Source: Polaromonas sp.
GTDB taxonomy: Bacteria; Pseudomonadota; Gammaproteobacteria; Burkholderiales; Burkholderiaceae_C
Length of the DNA: 33,864 bases
NCBI GenBank assembly: GCA_028291985.1
Contig: JAQGNE010000025.1
Span: 1 to 33,864 of the forward strand
Direction of reading: 5' to 3'
Part shown: piece after piece, positions 16,149 to 25,519 of the stretch
Layout: each line of letters begins with the position of its first letter
How positions within the stretch are numbered: position 1 is the first letter of the stretch
Program-made: the position numbers and the translations under genes
Notes under the pieces: generated by a model
Databases searched by the model: none
Seen by the model: only the letters and a program-made list of their open reading frames with translations
Told to the model about the DNA's origin: nothing

Positions 16149-17501
16149 CAGGATGTGCAAGTGATGGGTGGGTTGGTGGTTCTGGCCCTGTTGGTGGTGA
16201 TCGTCGTACTTTTGGTGGTGCTGTTGCTGCGCCGCACGCCGTCCACGGGCGGGGACAGTGCGGCGGTGATGGCGGCGCTGGCGGGCGGGCACGACAAGCT
16301 GGAGCGCGAGCTGCGCCGCGAAGTCAACGAAAGCGCGCGGGCCAGCCGGCAGGAGCTGGCCACGACCTTCGCCACCTTCCAGCAGACATTGATGCGGCAG
16401 GGCGCCGAAGCCACGCGTACGCAAAACACCCAGATCGATGCTTTTTCGCAGCAGCTTGGTCTGCTGCAGAAAACGCTTTCCGACACCCTGACGACACAGC
16501 TGCAATCCGTCAGCGAGTCCAACGCGCGGCGCATGGCCGAGGTGCGCGACACACTTGAAAAGCAACTGGCACAGCTTCACCAAAGCAATGCCGCAAAGCT
16601 GGACGACATGCGCCGCACGGTTGATGAGAAGCTGCAAACCACGCTGGAAACCCGCCTGGGCGAAAGCTTCAAGATGGTGGCTGACCGGCTGGAGCAGGTT
16701 CACCGCGGCCTGGGTGACATGCAGACCCTGGCGCAGGGCGTCGGCGACCTGAAGCACCTGCTGACCAACGTCAAGACGCGGGGTATTTTTGGCGAGGCCC
16801 AGCTCGGCGCGCTGCTGGAACAGGTGTTCACCGTCGATCAGTACGCGGCGCAAACCGCTACCCGGCCCGGCAGCAAAAGCCTGGTCGATTTCGCCATCCG
16901 TTTACCGGGGCGTGCGGATTCCGGTGAGCCGCTCTGGCTGCCCATCGACGCGAAATTTCCCAATGAGGATTACGAGAGGCTGCTCGATGCCCAGCAGCGG
17001 GCTGACGCAGCCGGTGCAGATGCCGCCGGCCGGGCACTGGAAGCACGCATCCGGCTTGAGGCCCGGTCCATCGCTGACAAGTACATTGCGCCGCCTCACA
17101 CCACCGATTTCGCCATCCTGTTTTTGCCGACGGAAGGGCTTTATGCCGAGGTGCTGCGCCGGCCAGGCCTGATGGAAAGCCTTCAGCGTGATTACCGCAT
17201 CACACTGGCTGGCCCGACCACGCTGCTGGCCATGCTCAACGCATTGCAGATGGGGTTCAGGACGCTCGCGCTTGAAAAGCGCTCCAGCGAGGTATGGCAG
17301 GTGCTGGGCGCGGTAAAAACCGAATTTGGCAAGTTTGGGGATGTGTTGGCCAGGGTCAAGCTGCAGACAGAAACCGTGCTCAACACGCTGAGCAGCGCCG
17401 AACAGCGCAGCCGCGTGATGGGCAAGGCCTTGCGTCAGGTCGAGGCGCTGCCGGAGGTCGATGCTGCGCGGTTGATACCTTTGGACAAGGAGATCGAGTG
17501 A
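16146..17501 (+). CDS. rmuC: DNA recombination protein RmuC
   Basis: RmuC family protein of 451 residues. Residues about 7-28 form one membrane anchor (VLALLVVIVVLLVVLLL). A long coiled coil follows at about 45-190. The RmuC domain begins near RLEQVHRGLGDMQTLAQGVGDLKHLLTNVKTRGIFGE and includes LPIDAKFPNEDYERLLDAQ and FLPTEGLYAEVLRRPGL, both conserved. RmuC limits inversion at short inverted repeats in E. coli and has a nuclease-like fold; the molecular role is incompletely known. The ATG at 16146 is chosen for the anchor. It is closely spaced with the dehydrogenase before and the MFS gene after. Confidence 0.95.
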   Translation: MQDVQVMGGLVVLALLVVIVVLLVVLLLRRTPSTGGDSAAVMAALAGGHDKLERELRREVNESARASRQELATTFATFQQTLMRQGAEATRTQNTQIDAFSQQLGLLQKTLSDTLTTQLQSVSESNARRMAEVRDTLEKQLAQLHQSNAAKLDDMRRTVDEKLQTTLETRLGESFKMVADRLEQVHRGLGDMQTLAQGVGDLKHLLTNVKTRGIFGEAQLGALLEQVFTVDQYAAQTATRPGSKSLVDFAIRLPGRADSGEPLWLPIDAKFPNEDYERLLDAQQRADAAGADAAGRALEARIRLEARSIADKYIAPPHTTDFAILFLPTEGLYAEVLRRPGLMESLQRDYRITLAGPTTLLAMLNALQMGFRTLALEKRSSEVWQVLGAVKTEFGKFGDVLARVKLQTETVLNTLSSAEQRSRVMGKALRQVEALPEVDAARLIPLDKEIE

Positions 17502-17558
17502 CAGTTACCCCGCCCCGGCAGGTTGTCAACAACACGGGCGATTATCCGAAAGCTGCCG

Positions 17559-18752
17559 GTGACACCTGAACTTGCCCGCCTTATCGTTGCGCAGATCTGT
17601 CTGCACGCCTGCATGGCTGGCACCCGCATGGCGGCGCCGCTGCTAGCGCTGCAGCAAGGCTACAGCCCGGCGGCTGTAGGCATACTGCTGGCGCTGTTCG
17701 CGCTGACGCAGGTGTTCCTGGCTTTGCCCGCGGGGCGGTTTGCCGACCGCAACGGGCTGCGCAAGCCTGTGAGTTACAGCGTGGTTGCAGCAGTGCTGGG
17801 CGCAGGCGCAGCGGTTGCGTTTCCGGTCTTCCCGGTGCTGTGCATTGCGGCCCTGTTGACCGGCGGTGCCTCCGGCGCGGCGGTCATATCGCTGCAGCGC
17901 CATGTGGGCCGAGCTGCCAGCGGCGCAATCGAGTTGCGGCAGGTGTTTAGCTGGCTGTCTATAGGCCCGGCGGTCTCCAACTTCATCGGGCCGTTCACTG
18001 CAGGCCTTTTGATTGACCATGCCGGCGCGGCGACGGGAAGCCTTAGCGGGTTTCGGTGGGCTTTTTTCCTGATGGCCGTGCTGCCATTGGCCAGCTGGTT
18101 TCTCGTCAAGCCCACCAGAGAGCTGCCCCCGCTGGTCACGCTTCATGCCAGCGAAAGACCCAAAGCATGGGATCTGCTGCGCGAACCCATGTTTCGACGC
18201 CTGATGCTGGCCAACTGGTTTTTGTCGTCCTGCTGGGATGTCCACACCTTCGTGGTGCCGGTTCTGGGCTTCGAGCGGGGCGTCAGCGCATCGGTGATCG
18301 GCACCATACTCGGCTCCTTCGCGCTGGCTGCCGCTGCCGTCAGGCTGGTCATGCCGCTGCTGGCGGCGCATCTTCGGGAATGGAAAGTTCTAGCGGTCTC
18401 GATGCTCGTGACCGCGCTCCTGTTCGGAGTCTATCCGCTGATGCGCTCGGCCCTTGGCATGGGCATCTGCTCGGTGCTGCTTGGGCTGGCATTGGGCATG
18501 GTGCAACCGATGGTCATGAGCATGCTGCACCAAATCACGCCGGAGGCGCGGCATGGCGAGGCGCTGGGCCTGCGTCTGATGGCGATCAATGCCGCCAGCG
18601 TACTGATGCCCATGCTCTTCGGCTTTGCCGGGGCGGTGGTCGGCATTGCCGGTGTGTTCTGGGCAACCGGCGCCATCGTCGGCATCGGGTCGCGCACGGC
18701 ATGGCTGCTCAAGGGGAGTCTTCAGCCGAACGGCGACAGCGGCAAGCACTGA
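17559..18752 (+). CDS. MFS transporter
   Basis: Major facilitator superfamily transporter of about 397 residues with 12 hydrophobic segments. The loop between segments 2 and 3 reads LPAGRFADRNGLRKP, the MFS motif A pattern (G-x3-D-R-x-G-R/L-R/K). A central cytosolic loop follows FLVKPTRELPPL. Cargo is unknown; drug-export-type members look similar. Start is uncertain: GTG at 17559 with GAAAG upstream is preferred, TTG at 17523 is possible. It follows rmuC by about 57 bases on the same strand and converges on the LOG gene, with only 32 bases between the stops. Confidence 0.85.
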   Translation: MTPELARLIVAQICLHACMAGTRMAAPLLALQQGYSPAAVGILLALFALTQVFLALPAGRFADRNGLRKPVSYSVVAAVLGAGAAVAFPVFPVLCIAALLTGGASGAAVISLQRHVGRAASGAIELRQVFSWLSIGPAVSNFIGPFTAGLLIDHAGAATGSLSGFRWAFFLMAVLPLASWFLVKPTRELPPLVTLHASERPKAWDLLREPMFRRLMLANWFLSSCWDVHTFVVPVLGFERGVSASVIGTILGSFALAAAAVRLVMPLLAAHLREWKVLAVSMLVTALLFGVYPLMRSALGMGICSVLLGLALGMVQPMVMSMLHQITPEARHGEALGLRLMAINAASVLMPMLFGFAGAVVGIAGVFWATGAIVGIGSRTAWLLKGSLQPNGDSGKH

Positions 18753-18784
18753 TACCGTAGTCGTCGTAGCCACTTGCAAGGCTT

Positions 18785-19654
18785 TTAGGCCAGCTCGTAA
18801 AACTTCTTGATCAGGTCCCAGGCGACCTCCGCGTCGTCCACGTAATTGAGCAGCTTAACGTCACTGGGTGAAATGACGCCTTCTTCCACCAGCATCTCGA
18901 CGTTCAGCAGGCGCTTCCAATAGTCCGTGCCAAACAGAACAATGGGAACCGGCTTCGATTTGCGTGTCTGCACCAGCGTGATGACCTCGAACAGTTCATC
19001 AAGCGTGCCGAAACCGCCCGGAAACACCACCAGCGCTTTTGCCCGCATCATGAAATGCATTTTGCGCAGTGCGAAGTAGTGAAACTTGAACGACAGCTCG
19101 GGCGGCACATAAGGATTGGCTTCTTCTTCCATCGGCAAGGCAATTGCCAGCCCAACACTGATGCCGCCTGCCTCATGCGCGCCACGGTTGGCCGCCTGCA
19201 TGATGCCCGGCCCACCGCCGGTGCAAATAAAAAGCTTTTCCGCATCGGGCTTGTCGGCACTGTAAAGCGCCACCATCCTGCCGAAAGCACGGGCTTTCTC
19301 GTAATAGTGCGAATTGCGGGCCAGTTTGCGCAAACGCTCGGTCAGGTCGCTGTCGGTGCCTGCCTCGGCTTTTGCAAGCAGCTCGGCGGCTTCCTCCTGG
19401 CTGCGAAAGCGGGCGCTGCCAAAAACCACCACCGTGTTTTCGATGCCGTGCGCCCGCTGCTCCAGATCGGGCTTGAGCATCTCCAGCTGAAAGCGTATGC
19501 CACGTGTCTCACGGCGCAGCAAAAATTCGGGGTCGGCAAACGCAAGCCGCGAGGCATCCGGCTCCAGGTCATTGCCGGCATTGGAATGCGCCTGCAGCAC
19601 GGCCCAGGCGTCTGCCAGCCGCGGTGCATGAATATCATGGGTCTTGTTGGTCAT
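18785..19654 (-). CDS. LOG family protein (TIGR00730-type)
   Basis: Lysine-decarboxylase-like LOG family protein, 289 residues. The nucleotide-binding signatures are FICTGGGPGIMQAANRGAHEAGG and the hallmark PGGFGTLDELFE (PGGxGTxxE). Family members hydrolyse nucleoside 5'-monophosphates such as cytokinin ribotides to free bases; the N-terminal extension of about 75 residues marks the longer bacterial subtype, whose physiological substrate is uncertain. ATG at 19654 has no strong ribosome-binding site. The gene lies downstream of efp on the same strand but a bidirectional terminator at 19804-19832 separates them. Confidence 0.9.
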   Translation of the reverse strand: MTNKTHDIHAPRLADAWAVLQAHSNAGNDLEPDASRLAFADPEFLLRRETRGIRFQLEMLKPDLEQRAHGIENTVVVFGSARFRSQEEAAELLAKAEAGTDSDLTERLRKLARNSHYYEKARAFGRMVALYSADKPDAEKLFICTGGGPGIMQAANRGAHEAGGISVGLAIALPMEEEANPYVPPELSFKFHYFALRKMHFMMRAKALVVFPGGFGTLDELFEVITLVQTRKSKPVPIVLFGTDYWKRLLNVEMLVEEGVISPSDVKLLNYVDDAEVAWDLIKKFYELA

Positions 19655-19803
19655 AGGTGGATTGTGCGGCAGCAGCCAGAGGTCCCGGCCGTAAAAAAGA
19701 CGCCAAATGGCCTAAGAAAACCGGATACCGACGCGCAGCTGGCGACCCAACGATTTTCGGCATTGACCAGCGCAAAAAAGCGCCGCAGCCACCGATGCAG
19801 GGC

Positions 19804-19832
19804 AAAAAAAAGCTCCTGCAAAGGAGCTTTTT
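19804..19832. terminator. Bidirectional rho-independent terminator after efp
   Basis: Stem AAAAGCTCC / GGAGCTTTT with loop TGCAAA (19817-19822), with an A-run before (19804-19810) and a T-run after (19828-19832), so it works on both strands. It lies 28 bases past the efp stop and upstream of the LOG gene. Confidence 0.9.
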
Positions 19833-19859
19833 CAAATGTTGAGCGGTGGTTATCAGTGA

Positions 19860-20414
19860 TCAGACCCGCTTGCGGTATTCGCCGGTGCGCGTGTCGATTT
19901 CAACCACATCACCCTGCGCCACGAAAATAGGCACGCCAATTTCAAAGCCGGTCGCCAGCTTGGCGGGCTTTAAAACCTTGCCGGAGGTGTCACCCTTGAC
20001 GGCAGGTTCGGTCCAGGTGATCTCGCGCTGTACGCTGGTCGGCACTTCAACCGAAATCGCCTTGCCGTCATAAAACACCACTTCAAGCTCCATGCCGTCC
20101 TGCAGGTAGTTGAGCGAATCGCCCATGTTTTCGGCTTCCACTTCGTACTGGTTGTATTCCGAGTCCATGCAGATATACATCGGATCGGCAAAGTAGGAGT
20201 AGGTGCATTCTTTCTTGTCCAGGATGACCTGGTCCACCTTGTCGTCCGCCTTGAACACCTGCTCGGTGTTGAAATTGGCGATCAGGCTTTTGAGCTTCAT
20301 GCGCACCGTGGCAGAGTTGCGGCCGCCGCGGCTGTATTCGGTTTTCAGCACGACCATTGGGTCCTTGCCGTGCATGATGACGTTGCCGGCGCGTATTTCT
20401 TGAGCGATTTTCAT
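19860..20414 (-). CDS. efp: Elongation factor P (Arg32 type)
   Basis: EF-P of 184 residues, which relieves ribosome stalling at polyproline. Three beta-barrel domains are present: KOW-like domain I to about residue 63, then the OB domains, ending [11 protein letters not shown]. The domain I loop that reaches the peptidyl-transferase centre reads YSRGGRNSA, with arginine at position 32 instead of the lysine of E. coli. That is the class modified by rhamnosylation by EarP, and earP lies directly upstream on the same strand. dTDP-rhamnose genes are not in the window. The 173-base leader between the two genes holds a GCTACCG/CGGTAGC hairpin. Closed by a bidirectional terminator. Confidence 0.97.
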   Translation of the reverse strand: MKIAQEIRAGNVIMHGKDPMVVLKTEYSRGGRNSATVRMKLKSLIANFNTEQVFKADDKVDQVILDKKECTYSYFADPMYICMDSEYNQYEVEAENMGDSLNYLQDGMELEVVFYDGKAISVEVPTSVQREITWTEPAVKGDTSGKVLKPAKLATGFEIGVPIFVAQGDVVEIDTRTGEYRKRV

Positions 20415-20514
20415 AACGGTTTCAACGCGCAGCTAGCGCGCAAGCGAAGTAGGCCGCTTGACGCATCAAGGCTCGCGTCTGGAGCCGATGCATGTTCTGC
20501 GGCGGGATATTGCA

Positions 20515-20535
20515 GCTACCGGCCCCTTCGGTAGC
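20515..20535. promoter_or_regulatory. Hairpin in the earP-efp intergenic region
   Basis: Perfect seven-base stem GCTACCG / CGGTAGC (20515-20521 and 20529-20535) with a seven-base loop. It lies 101 bases upstream of the efp start. There is no T-run, so it is not a standard terminator. It may be an RNA-processing or leader structure; role unknown. Confidence 0.35.
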
Positions 20536-20587
20536 GCTGGTCCATGTGGATATTGGCACCGGGGCGTTGTCTGCAAAGCCCCTGATT

Positions 20588-21790
20588 TTAGCGGTTTTTT
20601 TCCACAAAGCTGGTCAACTGGCTGGCAAGGTCGAGCTGCTGAAGGAGGCGCAGGCGTGCAGTTTGCGCATGTGCGGTCCACGCCTGCAGAGCGTTGCTGT
20701 CGATCAATGCGGCTGTAGGGCGCGGGTCGTCAGCGTCGGACAGGCTTGGTTCTGCCGAGCCGCTGGCGTTCCAGAGATGGTGAAAACGCCGCAGGCTGCC
20801 GGGTGCATCTATTGCGTCGAGAAAAGCATCGAGCTTGGCGCTGTGTACGCCGTCCTCCTGGGGGTAGATCTGCCACACCAGGGGCGTTCCCGCCCACAGC
20901 GCCCTGACGACCGAATCTTCCCCGCGCACAAGATTCAGGTCGGCAGCCCAGAGTGCATGGTCAAAACCATGCTGCGACAACAATGGAAGGTATGAAATTG
21001 ATAGCATACTGCCCCCGTAACCTATGGGCTGCAGGCATTTTTGATCATTATTTGTTATTTGCAGATCAGCCAGCACGCTTTTGACAGCCTGCGCTGGCCG
21101 GCCAGCCGCCACCAGCAGTCGCACAGGCTGGCCGCCCAACCCTTCGCACATGAACTGCCGCATCAGCGCGCCAAGCGCTATCGGCTCATAACAGAAGAGC
21201 AACACCAGCTTCTCGCCAGACTCGACCGAGGCCGGCAAGCCCTGTTCGGCGAGCCAGCGGTCTCTGTCAAATGCGGCCTGCCGTGCCGCCAGGCCAGGCT
21301 CGCGAAGCAGTCCCCCGGTTGAAGTGGTGAAGCCGGGGTAGAAAAAGAACTTGGTCCAGCCAGCGCCAGGACCGCTGCGCACCGGCGACGGCAGCCCATG
21401 GCAGCGCTCGACATAGGCCTCGGCCGAAAGGTATTCGAGGTTTATCCATTGAGGTTTTGGGCCTCCAGCCCAATGAACAGAAGCGCATGCAGCTATGAAA
21501 GCTGAAGCAATCTCGCAACCGAAGGCCTCGATCATCACATCGCAGGGTGATGCTTTGAGCATGGCCAGTGCTGGGCTATCTGCGCTATCCGGCCAGCCCA
21601 GCACCGTCGCCCCGGCGCAACCGTTAGGTGCCATCCAGGCCAGGGCTGCCGCATCGTCAACCCACAGGCGAACCCGATGGCCGCGGCCAGCCAGGTCGGC
21701 AGCGAGGCGCCAGCACACGCCGATGTCGCCGAAGTTATCGATGACCCTGCAAAAAATGTCCCATTGCAAGCGCTGGCTGCTGCGATTCAT
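20588..21790 (-). CDS. earP: EF-P arginine rhamnosyltransferase EarP
   Basis: EarP (formerly DUF2331), 400 residues, a GT-B glycosyltransferase that moves rhamnose from dTDP-rhamnose to Arg32 of EF-P. Key segments: WDIFCRVIDNFGDIGVCWRLA with Asp18 and Asp22, INLEYLSAEAYVERCHGLPSP, FFFYPGF, and RGEDSVVRALWAGTPLVWQIYPQEDG with Glu291 and Asp292; Asp residues of the first motif and the acidic pair of the last are reported catalytic or donor-binding residues in characterised EarPs. Residues about 244-267, just before LPLLSQHGFDHALWAADLN, are unusually AT-rich and overlap a TGCTAT-type repeat (20991-21063). ATG at 21790 is preferred on homology; no clear ribosome-binding site. It diverges from uvrC with 57 bases between starts. 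Confidence 0.95.
   Translation of the reverse strand: MNRSSQRLQWDIFCRVIDNFGDIGVCWRLAADLAGRGHRVRLWVDDAAALAWMAPNGCAGATVLGWPDSADSPALAMLKASPCDVMIEAFGCEIASAFIAACASVHWAGGPKPQWINLEYLSAEAYVERCHGLPSPVRSGPGAGWTKFFFYPGFTTSTGGLLREPGLAARQAAFDRDRWLAEQGLPASVESGEKLVLLFCYEPIALGALMRQFMCEGLGGQPVRLLVAAGRPAQAVKSVLADLQITNNDQKCLQPIGYGGSMLSISYLPLLSQHGFDHALWAADLNLVRGEDSVVRALWAGTPLVWQIYPQEDGVHSAKLDAFLDAIDAPGSLRRFHHLWNASGSAEPSLSDADDPRPTAALIDSNALQAWTAHAQTARLRLLQQLDLASQLTSFVEKNR
20991..21063. repeat. Dispersed AT-rich repeat inside earP
   Basis: TATGAAATTGATAGCATA (20991-21008) on the plus strand matches the TGCTAT...AT-rich...palindrome class seen between genes. It is followed by an AT-rich stretch (TTTTTGATCATTATTTGTTA near 21039-21058) that stands out in this GC-rich gene. 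The whole segment stays in frame within earP and encodes about 24 residues. Confidence 0.5.
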
Positions 21791-21847
21791 GCGCGGATTG
21801 TCCACAATAAGGCAAGCCAGCCTTTCCCTAACGACCATTGACTTATC

Positions 21848-23812
21848 GTGACCCAAGCCCATGAATTTGCACCCCAACTGCTCAGCGAGGTAGCCGCGCT
21901 TCCGGCCTTGCCCGGCGTTTACCGCTACTTTGATGCCGAAGGCGGCGTGCTGTACGTGGGCAAGGCCCGTAATCTGAAAAAGCGGGTTGCGAACTACTTT
22001 CAGAAAAACCATGGCGGTACGCGGATCGGACACATGGTGACCCGCATCGCGCGCATGGAAACAACCGTGGTGCGCTCGGAAGCCGAAGCCTTGCTGCTGG
22101 AAAACAACCTGATCAAGACGCTGAACCCACGTTTCAATATCCTGTTCAGGGACGACAAGAGCTATCCCTACCTCAAGCTCACCGGAGCCGCGCCACCCGA
22201 GGGAGAAAAGCCATCATCCGCACTTCAATATCCGCGGGTCGCCTACTACCGGGGCGCTGTCGAAAAGAAGCACCGTTATTTCGGGCCATATCCCAGCGCC
22301 TGGGCGGTGAAGGAAAGCATCTTGCTGTTGCAGAAGGTCTTCAAGTTGCGGACCTGCGAAGACACGGTTTTCAACAACCGCACACGTCCCTGCCTGCTGT
22401 ACCAGATCAAGCGCTGCTCGGCGCCATGTGTCGGCAACATCACGCCCGAGCAATACGCCCTGGATGTCAGCCATGCCGAAAAATTTCTCTTGGGCCAGAC
22501 CCAGGAAATCCTGACCGGGCTTGAGCAAAAAATGCTGGGACACGCTGAAAACCTGGAGTTTGAACAAGCTGCCGAGTTGCGCAACCAGATGTCGGCATTG
22601 TCAAAAGTCTTGCACCAGCAGTCGATGGAGACGGGCGGAAAAAATGCCGATGTGGACGTGGACATACTGGCCGTCAAGGTGCAGGGCGGCAAGGCATGCG
22701 TGAACCTCGCCATGGTGCGCGGCGGGCGGCACCTGGGCGATCGGGCTTACTTCCCGACCCATACTGAAAACGCGGTGGACGTGGCCGAACTGGATGCGGA
22801 GCCGGAGCAGGGCGCCAATCCGGCAATAGCCGTCAAATCGCTGGAGGCGCTGGTGCTGCAGGCCTTCATCGCCCAGCATTATCTGGGCGTTCAGGCGCCG
22901 CCAACGCTTGTCTGCGGCGAACCGGTCGACAAAGAGCTGATTCAGGCGTTGTGCGCCCAAACCGGTACGCGGCTGAGCGTGGTGCATCAACCCCGGGAGC
23001 AACGCCGTATCTGGTTGGACATGGCGCAAAAAAATGCCGACCTGCAGCTGGCGCGCCTGTTGGCAGAGCAGGGTTCGCAGCAGGCGCGAAGCCGGGCGCT
23101 GGCCGAGGCGCTTGATTTGAAGATGGAAGACCTTGCCGCGCTTCGCATCGAGTGCTTTGACATCTCGCACACAGCCGGGGAGTCCACCCAGGCGTCCTGC
23201 GTGGTGTTTCATAACCACAAGATGCAAAGCAGCGAATACCGGCGCTACAACATCGAAGGCATCACGCCGGGTGACGATTACGCGGCCATGCGGCAGGTCT
23301 TGACGCGGCGCTACAGCAAGCTTGCAGAAGCCGTGCGCAACCCCGACACCGCGCACGAGGCGCGGCTGCCCGATCTGGTCCTCGTCGATGGCGGCAAGGG
23401 CCAGGTTTCCATGGCACGCGAAGTCTTTGCCGAGCTGGGGCTGGACCTGGGCTTGATCGTGGGCGTTGAGAAAGGCGAGGGCCGCAAGGTTGGCCTGGAG
23501 GAACTGGTGTTTGCCGACGGCCGCGAAAAAATCTATCTTGGCCGTGACTCAGCCGCTTTGATGCTGATTGCTCAGATTCGCGACGAGGCACACCGCTTTG
23601 CCATCACCGGCATGCGAGCCCGCCGGGCCAGTGTGCGCACCGGTAGCAGCAAACTGGAGGACATTGCGGGTATCGGTCCCAAGCGCCGCGCCAGCCTGCT
23701 GCAGCGTTTTGGCGGCATTCGTGCAGTCGCGTCTGCCAGCGCACAAGACATCGCCACCGTTGACGGCATTTCAAAAGAGCTGGCGGAAGAGATCTACCGC
23801 GCCCTGCATTGA
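21848..23812 (+). CDS. uvrC: Excinuclease ABC subunit C
   Basis: UvrC of 654 residues, the dual-incision nuclease of nucleotide excision repair. Domains in order: GIY-YIG nuclease ([27 protein letters not shown], about residues 17-95) for the 3' cut; a cysteine-containing [27 protein letters not shown] segment; UVR/UvrB-binding helix pair around 215-250 ([13 protein letters not shown]); the RNase H-like nuclease for the 5' cut ([35 protein letters not shown]); and two helix-hairpin-helix motifs at the end ([21 protein letters not shown]). Full length and apparently intact. Start is GTG at 21848. pgsA follows at 147 bases, the same order seen in many proteobacteria. Confidence 0.97.
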   Translation: MTQAHEFAPQLLSEVAALPALPGVYRYFDAEGGVLYVGKARNLKKRVANYFQKNHGGTRIGHMVTRIARMETTVVRSEAEALLLENNLIKTLNPRFNILFRDDKSYPYLKLTGAAPPEGEKPSSALQYPRVAYYRGAVEKKHRYFGPYPSAWAVKESILLLQKVFKLRTCEDTVFNNRTRPCLLYQIKRCSAPCVGNITPEQYALDVSHAEKFLLGQTQEILTGLEQKMLGHAENLEFEQAAELRNQMSALSKVLHQQSMETGGKNADVDVDILAVKVQGGKACVNLAMVRGGRHLGDRAYFPTHTENAVDVAELDAEPEQGANPAIAVKSLEALVLQAFIAQHYLGVQAPPTLVCGEPVDKELIQALCAQTGTRLSVVHQPREQRRIWLDMAQKNADLQLARLLAEQGSQQARSRALAEALDLKMEDLAALRIECFDISHTAGESTQASCVVFHNHKMQSSEYRRYNIEGITPGDDYAAMRQVLTRRYSKLAEAVRNPDTAHEARLPDLVLVDGGKGQVSMAREVFAELGLDLGLIVGVEKGEGRKVGLEELVFADGREKIYLGRDSAALMLIAQIRDEAHRFAITGMRARRASVRTGSSKLEDIAGIGPKRRASLLQRFGGIRAVASASAQDIATVDGISKELAEEIYRALH

Positions 23813-23849
23813 GCCTGCTACTGGGCGCAATCAATTGGCCATTTGTCGA

Positions 23850-23878
23850 CGCCGCAGGTCCGGCGGTTTGGGTGTTTT
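23850..23878 (+). terminator. Weak terminator candidate after uvrC
   Basis: Five-base stem CGCCG / CGGCG (23850-23854 and 23861-23865) with loop CAGGTC, followed by GTTTGGGTGTTTTT. The T-run is interrupted, so it may terminate only partly and let uvrC and pgsA share transcripts. Confidence 0.3.
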
Positions 23879-23958
23879 TGAGGGCAGCAAAAGCCCTGGC
23901 TTGAAGCTTCGCCGGGTAGCAAGGTCGGTCATGCGGGAACGCATGCCAAAATCAGGCC

Positions 23959-24525
23959 ATGTTCTGGACCATACCCACCATCATGACCTGGACCCGCATT
24001 CTTGCGATCCCGCTGATCGTGGGCGTGTTCTATATCGATTTACTTCGTGCCCAGAGCAACCTGATCGCAACAGTGATGTTTGTGGTTTTTGCAGCCACTG
24101 ACTGGCTGGACGGATTTCTGGCCCGACGCCTGAACCAGACGTCTTCCTTCGGTGCTTTTCTGGACCCGGTAGCAGACAAATTTCTGGTCTGTGCATCGCT
24201 TCTGGTACTGGTGCACCTGCAGCGCGCTGACGTTTTCGTGGCGCTCATCATCATCGGGCGTGAAATCGCCATCTCGGCCTTGCGCGAGTGGATGGCACTC
24301 ATTGGCGCGACGAAAAGCGTGGCAGTTCATATGCTGGGCAAGATCAAGACCACGGTCCAGATGATCGCTATTCCGTTTTTGCTCTTTGATGGGCTGCTGT
24401 TCGGAATCGTCAACACCCATGTGTGGGGCACTTGGCTGATCTGGCTGTCAGCCATCCTGACCGTATGGTCCATGGTGTACTACCTGCAAAGAGCCGTCCC
24501 GGAAATCCGCGCGCGGGCGAAATAG
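23959..24525 (+). CDS. pgsA: CDP-diacylglycerol--glycerol-3-phosphate 3-phosphatidyltransferase
   Basis: PgsA of 188 residues, which makes phosphatidylglycerol phosphate from CDP-diacylglycerol and glycerol 3-phosphate in the inner membrane. The CDP-alcohol phosphotransferase motif (D-G-x2-A-R-x8-G-x3-D-x3-D) is complete in DWLDGFLARRLNQTSSFGAFLDPVADK. About five or six membrane segments are visible. The N terminus MFWTIPTIMTWTRILAIPLIV is typical and fixes the ATG at 23959. It lies downstream of uvrC, a common order. No frameshift or missing residue seen. Confidence 0.96.
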   Translation: MFWTIPTIMTWTRILAIPLIVGVFYIDLLRAQSNLIATVMFVVFAATDWLDGFLARRLNQTSSFGAFLDPVADKFLVCASLLVLVHLQRADVFVALIIIGREIAISALREWMALIGATKSVAVHMLGKIKTTVQMIAIPFLLFDGLLFGIVNTHVWGTWLIWLSAILTVWSMVYYLQRAVPEIRARAK

Positions 24526-24586
24526 CGAATCAGTCGCCCGGCGGCGCTGCCGCTGACGCTAACACGTTTCTTGTTATGGAAATGCC

Positions 24587-25519
24587 TTGAGTTCTACCGC
24601 TAGTGAAAACGCATGGATACGAGCCATGCCTGCGGTGTTCGTGCTGATCTGGAGCACCGGTTTCATCGTTGCCAAATTCGGGCTGCCGTACGCGCCACCT
24701 TTGACTTTTCTGGCGATACGGTATTTGCTGTCCATCCTCTGCTTTCTGATGTGGATCGCAATTGCACGTGCTTCATGGCCGGGAACGCGCAGCCAGTGGC
24801 TGCACCTGGCTGCTACCGGGGTGCTCATGCACGCAGGCTACCTGGGAGGCGTGTGGGTGGCTGTCAAGGCTGGTATGGGCTCCGGCCTGGCGGCGCTGAT
24901 CGTTGGCCTGCAGCCAGTGCTGACAGCGCTATGGGTGTCGTGGATGGCCAGTGGCACGTCTGGCCCGGCAGGCACGCGCGTGAGTCCACGGCAGTGGCTG
25001 GGTCTGGCACTTGGTCTCGCCGGGCTGCTGCTTGTCGTCTCGCGCAAGTTTGGAGCAGGCGTGGAAGTGACAGTTCTCACGCTTACAGCTACATTCATTG
25101 CGCTTTTTAGTATCACGGCGGGAACGCTCTACCAAAAGCGTTTCGTGCTGCCCTGCGATGTACGTACCGCCAATGCAGTGCAATTGGCGGCGGCCCTGCT
25201 GGTGACCTTGCCCCTGACAGCCCTGGAAACCGAGCCCATCCAGTGGAATCTGTATTTCACAGGTGCTATGGCCTGGTCGGTGCTGGCCCTGACATTGGGC
25301 GGAAGTTCGCTTCTGTATATTTTGATTCAGCGAGGTGCCGCGACAGCGGTGACCAGCTTGCTCTATCTGGTGCCGCCAACCACTGCGCTGATGGCCTGGG
25401 TCCTGTTTGATGAGCTGATCACCACGTCGACAGTGCTTGGAACGGCGCTGACCGCCATCGGGGTGTTTCTGGTGGTGCGGGCGGCCCGGCCCAGCATCAA
25501 GGCACGGCTTGATCTTTGA
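24587..25519 (+). CDS. DMT/EamA family transporter
   Basis: Drug/metabolite transporter superfamily member of 310 residues with about ten hydrophobic segments arranged as two EamA repeats (about 15-145 and 165-298). The opening PAVFVLIWSTGFIVAKFGLPYAPPLTFLAIRYLL and the closing VPPTTALMAWVLFDE are typical of EamA proteins, which export small metabolites; cargo is unknown. TTG at 24587 is the preferred start because GGAA lies eight bases upstream; ATG at 24626 would remove the first 13 residues only. Its 3' end overlaps the LysR gene on the other strand by 23 bases. Confidence 0.88.
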   Translation: MSSTASENAWIRAMPAVFVLIWSTGFIVAKFGLPYAPPLTFLAIRYLLSILCFLMWIAIARASWPGTRSQWLHLAATGVLMHAGYLGGVWVAVKAGMGSGLAALIVGLQPVLTALWVSWMASGTSGPAGTRVSPRQWLGLALGLAGLLLVVSRKFGAGVEVTVLTLTATFIALFSITAGTLYQKRFVLPCDVRTANAVQLAAALLVTLPLTALETEPIQWNLYFTGAMAWSVLALTLGGSSLLYILIQRGAATAVTSLLYLVPPTTALMAWVLFDELITTSTVLGTALTAIGVFLVVRAARPSIKARLDL

